A stretch of DNA of 64,000 nt from Solea solea. Taxonomy: Eukaryota > Chordata > Actinopteri > Pleuronectiformes > Soleidae. Both the position numbers and the translations under genes were made by a program. Below the pieces are notes generated by a model, which was not told the origin of the DNA, searched no databases, and was given only the letters and a program-made list of their open reading frames with translations. The stretch spans positions 4,311,311 through 4,375,310 of the forward strand of contig NC_081136.1 of the NCBI RefSeq assembly GCF_958295425.1, in the 5' to 3' direction. Every line of letters starts with the position of its first letter. The first letter of the stretch is position 1. Shown piece after piece: positions 1-10,005 of this stretch.

Positions 1-1491
1 TCAGTGGTTTTAAAATTGCAGCAAACAGGAGTGGACTTTGGTGTGAGAGAGTGAGGGAAGTTTACAAACTTCAATTTCCTGTCGAAAAGTCTGTGAGATA
101 AGACTTAAGGTATCATAGACTCATGATCTGACTCAGCTTATTCACTGAGTCGTCAGTGTCAGTACATCATACAAGCACTGTATACAAAGACACCAACCTG
201 TCCCAAATGTGCATTAAAAGGAGAAATGTGTGTTTCAGTGAATCAGGTCTGATTGATCATTGATCAGATGTGCTGATGTTTTAAGTCGGACACAAAACAA
301 ACAGGATGTTGAGCAAAGTGTTGCCACATTTCCTCGTTTGAGTAACACACTTACTGCTTATCTCACACAGACACATGTCCTCACCAGAGTGTGTGTGTGT
401 GTGTGAGTGCTATACCTGTGCTGCAAGGGAGCTGTTGTCCCCTGGTGGACAGAGACACTCGGTGCACGCGATCATCACTCTCCACGTCTCTTATTTTTCT
501 TTGCCTGAACCTGACCTTCAGTCACAGACAAAATGTCCCAAAAACTGTGAATTAAATCGTCGGACTGCGAATTGTACCAATTTAACAGTTGATCAGTTAA
601 TCCTTGTTAGATAAAAGCCACATATTGTCCATCACTGTCGATCAATAATATCAACAATAGCACTCAGAGAGCGCAGAATTCTGAGAACACTTTGTCCAGA
701 GCCGGCCCAAGCTTTTTGGGGGGCTTGGCCCCCCTCCACCACCACAGATGTGCAATTGTGAGCCAAATGTGCAATTTTCAAATACAAAAGAAAACCAGAT
801 TACTTAACATAAATGTTCTAAAATGTTTTTCCCCCATACTCTGGTCCCCTGGTGATCCGATCCAGAACTTTACCTATTACCATCTTACATAAGCATGACA
901 AAATCCATCCTGGTCTGTTATGAACCATGTAACATTTCCATTGCCGCCAAATCTATAATCTGGATTAAATGTAGTCTGATGGTAGAGTGTTTTATCCTGC
1001 ATACACATACCAAATTTCGTTCCATCGTCATCAGTGGGTAGATTCAATGGAAACATACTTTGGTGATCAGACAAAAAAAAATCCCAATTGATTTGTCCAA
1101 AGGTGCAGGCCGGAAGTTGCTAAAAGTAGGACAAATTTACAGATTAACCCACGCACATGAAACGTAACCTCCTTGGTGGACGTAATACTAGTAACCAAAG
1201 AACAAATGAACAAACCAGATTATAATCTGCTCAAATCCTCCATCACTGACCTTTTCCACCTGCACCTGAACGCATGTGTAAAGATGATATCAGCGACGTG
1301 TCTCAGAGACATCTAAGAGTCAAATAGGATGTCCAGATTAATTCCATCAATATCGTCTCCTCACTCTGTTGTCGCTTGCTCCTCCTCCTCCTCCTCCATC
1401 ACCACAGTGACGGGATTAAAAAGCGCAGAGCATCATGGGAAACATGCAGATTAGCATCACTGGAGTTGGCAAAAACGGAAAGATTCTCTGA

Positions 1492-1522
<31 letters not shown>

Positions 1523-2577
1523 ACATTCAGATTAAGTGACTTTACAGAGAGTTTGAGTGTGTGGTATTACTCCTAACCTTTGCTCTAATCTGCTTTCACA
1601 CACACACACACAAACACACACTCACTCTCTCTCACACTGACACAGACTGTGATCATTGTCACCATGAAAACACCCTAGCCTTGTCCCCACAACACAAACG
1701 TTAGTGTGAAGTAAACATGACGTTAGCACGACACTAATAATGGTGTTATCATGATGCAAACATGCTATTTGACTTTAAATTTACATAGACATAACATTAA
1801 CATAAAGCTAACGTGACAAACTACATTAGCATGACGTTATCCTGATGCTAACGGGACTAGACATTAGCACTACACTAATATGACATTACAGTGATGCTAA
1901 CATGCTGTTTGACTTGTATTAACATACAGCTAACATGAAAATCTAGATTAAAATTACCACGATGATAGCTTGATATTAACATTGCTATAATATGAGCAAA
2001 TTAAACCCAACTTTAAGAGGCGAACTGTGATAAAGATCTTTGAACTGTGGAGGGCAGCATTGTGTACAGCCTACTTTATAGAAGAAGAAGAATGTGATGC
2101 TAACTTACATGATGTTAACGTGATGCTAACTTACATGATGTTAACGTGATGCTAGGATATCAGCGCTAAACGCTAAGTGGTTAAGAGAGAAAGGAGAGCC
2201 AATATAATTTCTTCAATATACAGATTTACAGTCAATAGTTAAGAACAGAAGTGTTGGTTTGTTGACGGACACTATGAGCTCAGCCTTAAAAAAAACGGTT
2301 TCATCTGCTTTGATTTTGACAATGTTTTTAAAAATGATTGATGATGACTGTATGAAAGTGTGAGTGAATGGGTGAATGGTATAACTGTAATATAAAGCAG
2401 CTTTGAGTTGATACCAAGACTAGAAAACCACTTTATAAATACAGACCATTTACCATAATTGATTCTTTTTGGTCAAACTGTATATACTCCTCACCCACTG
2501 CCCCCAAACAAAAACCTCCCTCTCTTTCTCTTTCGCTTCCCTTTGTGTCTTTGTCGCTCACTCTGTAGCAGCTCAGG
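1..2577. other. Gene-free upstream region
   Basis: I see no convincing exon here. Positions 29-60 resemble one end of the inverted-repeat element called MITE-A below (GGACTTTGGTGTG followed by GAGAGTGAGG). There is a TG microsatellite at about 1494-1521 and a CA-rich tract at about 1600-1622. From about 1690 to 2160 a loose repeat of GTTAGCATGA/ATGCTAAC words recurs on both strands. Around 690-740 there is AGAGCCGGCCC followed by a short G/C hairpin, which resembles a degraded hAT terminus. The short open frames in this stretch have no recognisable domain. Confidence 0.6.
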
Positions 2578-5500
2578 ATGGAGGTGGCAGTTCTCTCTGT
2601 CTGTGAGTAAACATTTTGTATGTTGTTCTTAGCACTTTAAACATTTGAACTGAATTGAACACAATTAAGTGCTTTATAAATAAAACGAATTATTATTATA
2701 ATTATTATTATCATTTTGATGCATGCATAACTTCACTCAGAACAGATAACATTAGAGCAGACAGTAAGTCATAACCAGACCATAGGGCCAAAGGTTAACG
2801 GCACTGCTGTAACGTGAAGTCTGTCATGCTGTAGCAAGAGATGATGCTTCCTTCCTGTGTCTTTCAAAAAGCAGCATATGAGCATAGATGTCCTCAAAGA
2901 ACCCAATGTTTTGATGCCCAAATGGTTGAAATCAGTTAAGGAAATTGGAAGAAGTTAGCAACCGAATAAGAAAACAATAGTGTGGATGCCGACTCAGCAT
3001 TCACACTTGTAAAGAATAGAAAACAATAGTGTGGATGCCAACTCAGCAATCACACTAGAAAAGAATGGAAAACAATAATGTGGGTGCCGACTCAGCATTC
3101 ACTATAGTAAAGAATGGAAAACAATAATGTGGATGCAGACTCAGCATTCACACTAGTAAAGAATAGAAAATAATAGTGTGGATGCCGACTCAGCATTCAC
3201 ACTAATAAAGAATGGAAAACAATAATGTGGATGCCAACTCAGCATTCACACTAGTAAAGAATAGAAAACAATAGTGTGGATGCCGACTCAGCATTCACAC
3301 TAATAAAGAATGGAAAACAATAATGTGGATGCCAACTCAGCATTCACACTAGTAAAGAATAGAAAACAATAGTGTGGATGCCAACTCAGCAATCACACTA
3401 GAAAAGAATGGAAAACAATAATGTGGGTGCCGACTCAGCATTCACACTAGTAAAGAATGGAAAACAATAATGTGGATGCAGACTCAGCATTCACACTAGT
3501 AAAGAATATAAAAGAATAGTGTGGATGCCGACTCAGCATTCACATTAGTAAAGAATAGAAAACAATAGTGTTACTGACTCAGCCTTCACATGAATATACA
3601 GCAGCAAGGAATAGTGTGGATGCCGACTCAGCATTCACATTAGTAAAGAATAGAAAACAATAGTGTTACTGACTCAGCCTTCACATGAATATACAGTAAC
3701 AAAGAATAGTGTGGTTGCCGACTCAGCATTCACACACAAACTTTCTTTTCTCCCTGATCAGACATCCTGATGAACATGTTGGATTTTGGTCAAACACAAG
3801 GTAAAATTAAAACCATCTGAGACTTCTATTTTGTTGCTCGTGTGTGTTTGTTCATTAACTCCACCGCCTCCACACAGCCTCGCTCACCGTCACACCTGAA
3901 AGGTCACAGTTCTTTAAGTATGACAGTTTCTCTGTGAGCTGCTACAGCAAGGAGGAGAAGGAGGAGGAGGAGGAGGAGGAGTGGACAGTGATGAGGAGGA
4001 TGTTGGACGGAGAGGTGAGTCAAAGTTGTCCTGATCTTCTCAGACCTGATCGTTATTGTGGAAACAATAGGTCTCTTGTCTCACAGGTGGGTCCATGTCC
4101 ATCCCCTTGCTCTGTCACTGCGGCCTTTCCATCAACAGACAGTGGACTGTACTGGTGTCAAACTGGAACAGGAAGAAACAGCACCAGCGTCAACATCACT
4201 GTCACCGGTCAGTCGGTCACTGGCTGCTGTTGTTATATGCTAAGATTAGAGTCGTAGATTGATGCAATGATCAAGAACTTGAACCTAAACCTAAACCTGA
4301 ACCTGAACCTGAGATTGAATGAGAACCAGAATATAAAGCTTGAACGCAAATGATTGAGAACCAGAATATGATTCTAGAATCTGAATTTCAACAGAAACCT
4401 AAACAACAACCAGAATCTGAATTACAATCAGAATCTCAGTCTCAAATTATTCAGATCCAGAATCCTAATCTCAACCAGAAATTAATTCTAGTATTTGAAC
4501 TGGATTATGAACAAGAAACAAAACCTGAAACAGAATCTACATCTAGAATCTCAATAGAAAGCTGAACAGGGACCAAAATCTGAATCTGAACCAGAATTTC
4601 ATTATAGATCTGAACAAGAATATGATCAAGAAACAGAATCTGAACCAGAATCTACAGCTAAAATCTTATTCTGATATTATTCTGAACCAGAACATGATTA
4701 TAGAATCTGAATCTCAGTCTCAAATGATTCACAACCAGAAACTGATCCTAGAATCTGAATCTTAAAAGGGACTTGAACAAGAACCAGTATCTGAATGCTA
4801 AATTACTCAGAACCAGATTCTTGAATCTGAATCTGAGCCAGAATCTGAATCCCAGTCTCAAATATTTCAGAACCAGAATCAAATTCTCAACCAGAATAGA
4901 TCTGGACTGAAATGTGAACAAGAAACAGAATTTGAACCTGAATCTACAGCTAAAATAATCACAGATGTTTTAAAATCTTAATCTCAGATGTTTCCGAAAC
5001 AAAACTTGAACCTGAATCTGGATCTCAGTCTGAAACATTCAGAACCAGAATCTGATTCTCAACCAGAAATGAATTCTAGTATGTAAACTGCCTCATGTGT
5101 GTCACACAGCTAGTCCTGTGATCCTGGACATCCCACTGCATCCTGTTGCCGTGGGAGATGACGTGACGTTGCACTGCAGGTGTAAATGCTCCACAAAGGG
5201 CACAGACTTCTCTAAAGATGGCGTCCACATCGCGAGCAGCCTCACAGAGAACTTGACCCTCCACAGTGTTTCCGAATCTGATGCTGGACTCTACAGCTGC
5301 ACGGTACCTGGAGTGGGAACCTCAGCAGGAACCTGGCTGAGCGTCACAGGTGCGTCACACAGTGCCCCCTACAGGTTATGATCGTGTCCGTCCCGGTTCT
5401 TTAAATTCAACCTAAAACAAACAAAACAAGCAACTAAAGACGGAAGTCAAAAGAAACTTTGACCTTGAGGAAATGTCACTCTGTGCTCTCTGCAGCGCCA

Positions 5501-6266
5501 CCTGCAGTTCAGGACCTCCTGCTGTCAGCCTCCAGCCCTCTGCGTCATCTGATAGTGGGAAGTCCTTTCCTGCTGTCCACCATCTTACTGGGTCTTGTAT
5601 ACAGAGACAGGAAGAGAGGTGAGGTGCCCATCTACAACTGTATACAGACAATCAATGTATATGAAGATGATCAGTAACTGTACATACAAATGATCAGTGA
5701 GAGTATATGAAGATAATCAGCAACTGTACATACAGACAATGACTGTAGATGAAGATAATCAGTAACTGTATAAAGACGACCAATAATTGTAAACACAGAC
5801 GATCAATGTATATGAAGGTAATCAGTTAATGTATATAAAAACAATCAATAACTGTATATATAGACAATCAATTAATTTATATGAAGACGATCAACAACTA
5901 TATACAAAAAGCTCAGTAACTGCATATGAAGACGATCACAGACTGTATACAATCATATATACAGTATATGTATATATATATATATATATACATAAAAACA
6001 GTGACTCTATATAAAGGCAATCGACAAATGTATATAAAGAGAATCAATTACTTTATATGAAGATGATCAGTAAATTTATTTAAAAGAAATCAGTAACTGT
6101 ATCTAAAAACAAGCGATGAATTAATATGAAGATAATCAGTAAATGTATATATAAAGACGAGCAACCACTATACAGTATATATATATACGTATATATATAC
6201 ACATACATATAAACATATTTATGTACAGTATGTATATATGTATATATATGTGTGTGTATATATGTA

Positions 6267-6326
<60 letters not shown>

Positions 6327-6466
6327 AGATGATCAATGACTTTATACCAAACAATCTTATATATTGATTGTATATGCAAAAGATGATTTGTTTTGTTTTT
6401 GCAGTGCTGCGGGCTAATGAGGAAGGACAACGGTCCGATGATGTCATCATGCAGATTGACATATAA
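2578..6466 (+). CDS. Fc-receptor-like Ig receptor A (two Ig domains, TM)
   Basis: Six exons join in frame: 2578-2602, 3762-3800, 3878-4207, 5110-5349, 5496-5618, 6405-6466 (272 aa). All introns are phase 1, the standard pattern of Fc receptor and FCRL genes, and the short second exon ends the signal peptide. Ig1 (exon 3) has a B-strand Cys in SVSCYS and an F-strand Cys in DSGLYWCQ, plus extra Cys pairs. Ig2 (exon 4) has LHCRC and DAGLYSCTV. Exon 5 encodes a short stalk and a hydrophobic segment ([19 protein letters not shown]) followed by RDRKR. The roughly 20-residue tail (last exon) has no tyrosine, so no ITIM or ITAM. From family knowledge it is a type I surface receptor of leukocytes; the ligand is unknown. 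Genes B and C downstream share the architecture but are closer to each other. Oddity: a Glu run in Ig1. A polyadenylation signal AATAAA lies at 6619-6624. Confidence 0.82.
2945..3740. repeat. About 49-bp minisatellite in intron 1 of receptor A
   Basis: Direct tandem repeat with a unit of about 49 bp. Each unit contains a GTGTGGATGC block, a (G/A)ACTCAGCATTCACAC block and an AAAGAATAGAAAACAATA block. I count roughly 14 units, the last few shortened or rearranged. Most units carry TGCCGACTCAGCA, TGCAGACTCAGCA or TGCCAACTCAGCA, one or two bases from the Maf recognition element TGCTGACTCAGCA. The array fills most of the intron between the signal-peptide exon and the mini-exon. Confidence 0.9.
4265..5090. 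repeat. Diffuse CAGAATCTGAA-type repeat in receptor A intron
   Basis: The intron between Ig1 and Ig2 is largely a degenerate tandem repeat of words such as GAACCAGAATCTGAATCTCAG, with AACCTGAACCTG near its start. It gives accidental open frames rich in E, S, Q and N that should not be annotated as genes. Confidence 0.8.
5640..6330. repeat. About 30-bp ATCAGTAACTGTATA repeat passing into a TA microsatellite
   Basis: The last intron of receptor A consists of degenerate units built from TATATGAAGATGATCAGTAA and CTGTATA, then ATGTATATATA stretches, ending in a nearly pure TA tract at about 6275-6321. The low-complexity Tyr/Ile-rich frames on the minus strand here are artefacts. Confidence 0.85.
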
Positions 6467-6618
6467 ACAGCCAGTGACATTGTGTGTTATATATGTCGTT
6501 TTTTATTATTATTTGTAAAACTCTGCTATTCTGCTGTTTTTTCCCCCCTCCATTTTAATCATGCGACCAAAATAATTGAACAAAAGAAGACATGAACTTG
6601 ACATTTGCTAACGCGTGA

Positions 6619-6624
6619 AATAAA
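6619..6624 (+). terminator. Polyadenylation signal of receptor A
   Basis: AATAAA lies 153 bases after the TAA stop of receptor A, in an otherwise AT-rich 3' UTR. Confidence 0.6.
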
Positions 6625-6842
6625 GTGTCGAGTGAAACCACCACTTCCTTTGTTGTTGAGTTTTTTCTTGTTTTCCACTGCTGTTATAACCATTGCTGAG
6701 GTTTTACAGAAAGGGTGGAGGTCATGAAACAGAAACTGCTATATGTGGTTGGTCATCTTAAACCACATTATGTGTGTGTGTGTGTGTCACTTGTTTGAGT
6801 ATAAATGCAGTCACATGATTTTTTTTAAATTATTAGTGTGAA

Positions 6843-6956
6843 TGCTGACTCAGCATCCACACAATTGTTTTCCTTCATTTTTATTAGTGTGAATGCAGAA
6901 TTTTAATCCACACTGTTGTTTTCCTGTATTTTTATTCGTATGATGCTGAGTCAGCA
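6843..6956. promoter_or_regulatory. Two perfect 13-bp T-MARE palindromes (Maf/AP-1 type)
   Basis: TGCTGACTCAGCA at 6843-6855 and TGCTGAGTCAGCA at 6944-6956 each match the TRE-type Maf recognition element consensus exactly. They sit inside longer imperfect palindromes (GTGTGAATGC...GCATTCACAC type) related to the unit of the intron-1 minisatellite, about 220-340 bases past the poly(A) signal of receptor A and 450-600 bases before the hmgb3-like promoter. The sequence match is direct; regulatory use is inference. Confidence 0.5.
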
Positions 6957-7400
6957 TTCACATGGTTGTTTTCATAATTTTTTATTCGTGTGAATGCTGA
7001 CACTATTATTGTATTACTATTATTATATTATTATCCTCACTGTTGTTTTCCTTTTTCTTTTTTCCTGCTTACTGTGGTAACATGTTTATTATAATGTCAA
7101 TAATGTGGTTTTCTTAAAGGTACGTAATATATGTCGTAACATTTTTTTGTAATATTTATTAATCTGTTCTTCTTTTCTGAAGATGTGCAGAAATAAGATA
7201 TTCGTAGAATGAAAGATTACACACGCGATTACGTCATCATCATCAAAGCAACGTCTCATCGATTGTCTATCGATCAGCTGATTGGTTGATTGATCGCGGC
7301 GGTCTAAGCTCCACAGTAAACACAACACCAGCTATTCTTCATCTCCATCTTCATCCACACTCTGCTGTGCTCGGTGTCGCCCCTCCTCCACCTCCTCTCG

Positions 7401-7780
7401 GATTGGCCACTTGATTTGACACGCACCAATTCCGACCAATCAGACGCAGGGATGCAAACAATCCCCGCCCTGTTGTGAATGTAGGGTTACCGCCCACATG
7501 CCTTTCCTAAAGAGTTCTGACTTGCGATGACATGAACCAATCACCGGCGAGTATTCGCACAGGCCACGCCCAGCACGGCTGACACTATTCCCGCCCCTGA
7601 ACGAGAATAACCAACGGGGGCGTTGCTGGGGGGCGGGGCCGGGCTCGAGGTCGACCCAGTTTGAAAGTGAACCAACGGCTCCAGTCGCTGCATCAGCCTC
7701 CAAACAACAACAAGAACCCAAGATCCAAACCCCGAACCCTGGTCCGAAGTCTGCCTTCTCCTGTACCCGGTCCCTGACGA
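7401..7780 (+). promoter_or_regulatory. CCAAT-rich promoter and non-coding exon 1 of the HMGB gene
   Basis: Several CCAAT/ATTGG boxes (NF-Y type) cluster at about 7402-7406 (ATTGG), 7426-7430, 7436-7440 and 7537-7541, followed by GC-rich sequence with GGGGCGGGGCC near 7630. A strong splice donor GTGAGT starts at 7781, directly after TCCCTGACGA, so a 5' UTR exon probably ends at 7780 and splices to the acceptor at about 9995. The transcription start cannot be fixed from sequence. The following 7.8-8.7 kb is CpG-rich, consistent with a housekeeping CpG-island promoter. Confidence 0.55.
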
Positions 7781-9056
7781 GTGAGTACCGCGTTCCCCCC
7801 ACATCTGAACCTGAGTCACAGTCATTAGCGCAAATTGACAATGATCTGGCGTTAATTTGCCGGTCGGGTATTTTTTAAGGGGATCCTGTGATTTAAAAAG
7901 AAAAAAAAAATCCGTGAGTGAGATCGGGAAAGAAGCGTAAAATGGCCGCTTTTAGGGCCACGCAGTCTGCCCGGTCCCTCTTTGCGTGTTTTTCCGCTTT
8001 TGTATGCGCGCATCCCGCGGACTGAACAAAACGTGTTGTTGTAAACACGAAACGCCCATTTTGGACTATGAATGCCAGGAAATAGACTCGTCCCGTCTGT
8101 ATAACGGTGACCTCTCCGGAGCATAACCGGAGCCCTGCATTGAAAATGCGTAGCTGTCGTGTAGACTCCATATTTCCATTGCGGACGCGGCGGCTCCCTA
8201 CTAAAAGCGTCCCGGCGGTTAAACAATAAAGTGCCCGGGTGTGCGGAGAATGTGGTCGCCGTGTTTTCTAACGTGTCCGCGTTTAAATGTCTCTTTTTAG
8301 CTGTTAGCCTGTCTCCAGCGGAGGGGGATGGGGCGGCTAGCTCTGCAGAGGGCGGGAAGCAAATGGTGGTCCATTGTTCTGTCGGAGCTAGCGTGCTAGC
8401 ACGGCTAAGCTAACTGCAGCAGCCGTAGATGTGAATAGAAGAAGCGGCTAGCTTCGCTTTTACTTCGCCGCTGCCTCTCGCTCGCTGCCATACACCGCCG
8501 GAGCGGGGCGGGCGGGCTCCTGCGGGATGTCCCACCACCGTAGCGGGCAGGGAGAGTGCCCAGCCCGGGTGTGCGGGCCTCCTGACTCCCCTGTGGAGAA
8601 AATGGATCCCACTTTTTTCTTTGTTATTCCCAATCGGTGCAGATACACGGCGGATGAAGCCACGGGGATGAAATTTCGAGTTCCTAGAGAAAGATGGACG
8701 AAGTTCTTGCCAATATATCACATTTATTGAAACACTTTCCCCCCCTTTTTTTTAACATTTCACAAGGTTAAATGTGTCATTAAGACCTAAATGTGGACAG
8801 GGTTAAAAGGTCATTTTGTGTTAATGGTTGAAACAAATTTCTACGTCTTCTCAGTGATGCTGTCAAGTCAACTAACAATTATTTTTTCCCCTCATTATTA
8901 ATAAATCTGGGTTTTTTTGTTGTTGGGTGTTTTTATTGTCACTGTCTGAACCTCAACATGACAACGTTCTCAAACTAACCAAAAATTATTCACATATTTT
9001 CATGAGATAAATATAATAACAATAACTCGTATTTTTATAAACGTTGCTGCTCTAAA

Positions 9057-9850
9057 CCAGACACAACACTGTTGGTTAGTGACCACATCCATCATCCAAT
9101 TGTTTATTCAATGAAAGGGGGTGGAGCCAAGTAGAATTTTTTTTGTGCCACAATTAATTAAAGTATTTTTGTAACATTAAAATTCACATGATATACCTCC
9201 TTTCATTGTGGAACCATAACTATTCATTATTAATACATCTGTCTATTTTTTGGATTTATATTGGTTATTTTCATTGTCCTCAAAATTATGACCTTTTCAA
9301 ACAAACCAAAAATATATTCATATTTACATAAATGCACTAAAAATTATCAATCCAATATCATATTATGATAATAATTTGTATTTTTTGTAACTGTTGCTGC
9401 AGACACAACACTGTTAGTTAGTGACCACATCCATTTCCCATTTGTTTATTCAATGAAGGAGGCAGAGCCAATTTTATTTTATTTATTTTTTTGTCACAAG
9501 TTGCTATGTTTTTTTGTAACATTAAAATTCACATTACATAAGAGGTTCATTGTGCAACATATATATTAAAAATGGGCAGTTTTAGTCAGAGAAGTACCAG
9601 TACCATAACTAATGATTATATCCATTACTAATAAATCTGCCTTTTTTTATTTATATTAATGATTTTCATTGTCTGACCTTCAAAACAATGACATTTACAG
9701 GAAAACACGCAAAACGATTCACCCACTATCATAATATAATTATAATAATTTGTATTTTTAAACCAGACACAAAGCTTTTGGTTGGTGACGAACCATCCAT
9801 TTGTTTATTCAATGAAAGGAGGCGGAGCCACTGAGATGTTTTTGTTTTGA
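9057..9850. repeat. Three tandem copies of an about 350-bp unit in the first HMGB intron
   Basis: The block CAGACACAACACTGTTGGTT, a CCATCCAT-type stretch, TTTGTTTATTCAATGAAAGG and GGCGGAGCCA recurs starting near 9057, 9400 and 9762, with AT-rich spacers that also resemble each other (ATAATAATTTGTATTTTT). Copies are diverged and the third is partly deleted. Confidence 0.75.
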
Positions 9851-10005
9851 AATGTTAACATTTGCATTATATAATATCTGTTTTGGTTTTAAACATTTAC
9901 ATAATATACAATAATAAACCTTTGATAATGATAACCTTTTGGGGAATAATTTGAGTTTTTTGTAATGAGTTATTTTTACTTCCGTTTTTGGTCCAGGCCG
10001 CCACT

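Noticed and set aside
690..1080. Possible hAT copy starting AGAGCCGGCCC near 700
   Set aside because: The terminus looks right but I found no matching right end or target duplication, so the extent cannot be supported.
2945..3740. Regular direct repeats superficially like a CRISPR array
   Set aside because: Units are contiguous with no unique spacers, and the context is a vertebrate intron; it is a minisatellite.
6080..6480. Minus-strand open frames of about 115 codons rich in Tyr/Ile
   Set aside because: They translate the TA microsatellite and overlap the last exon of receptor A on the other strand.
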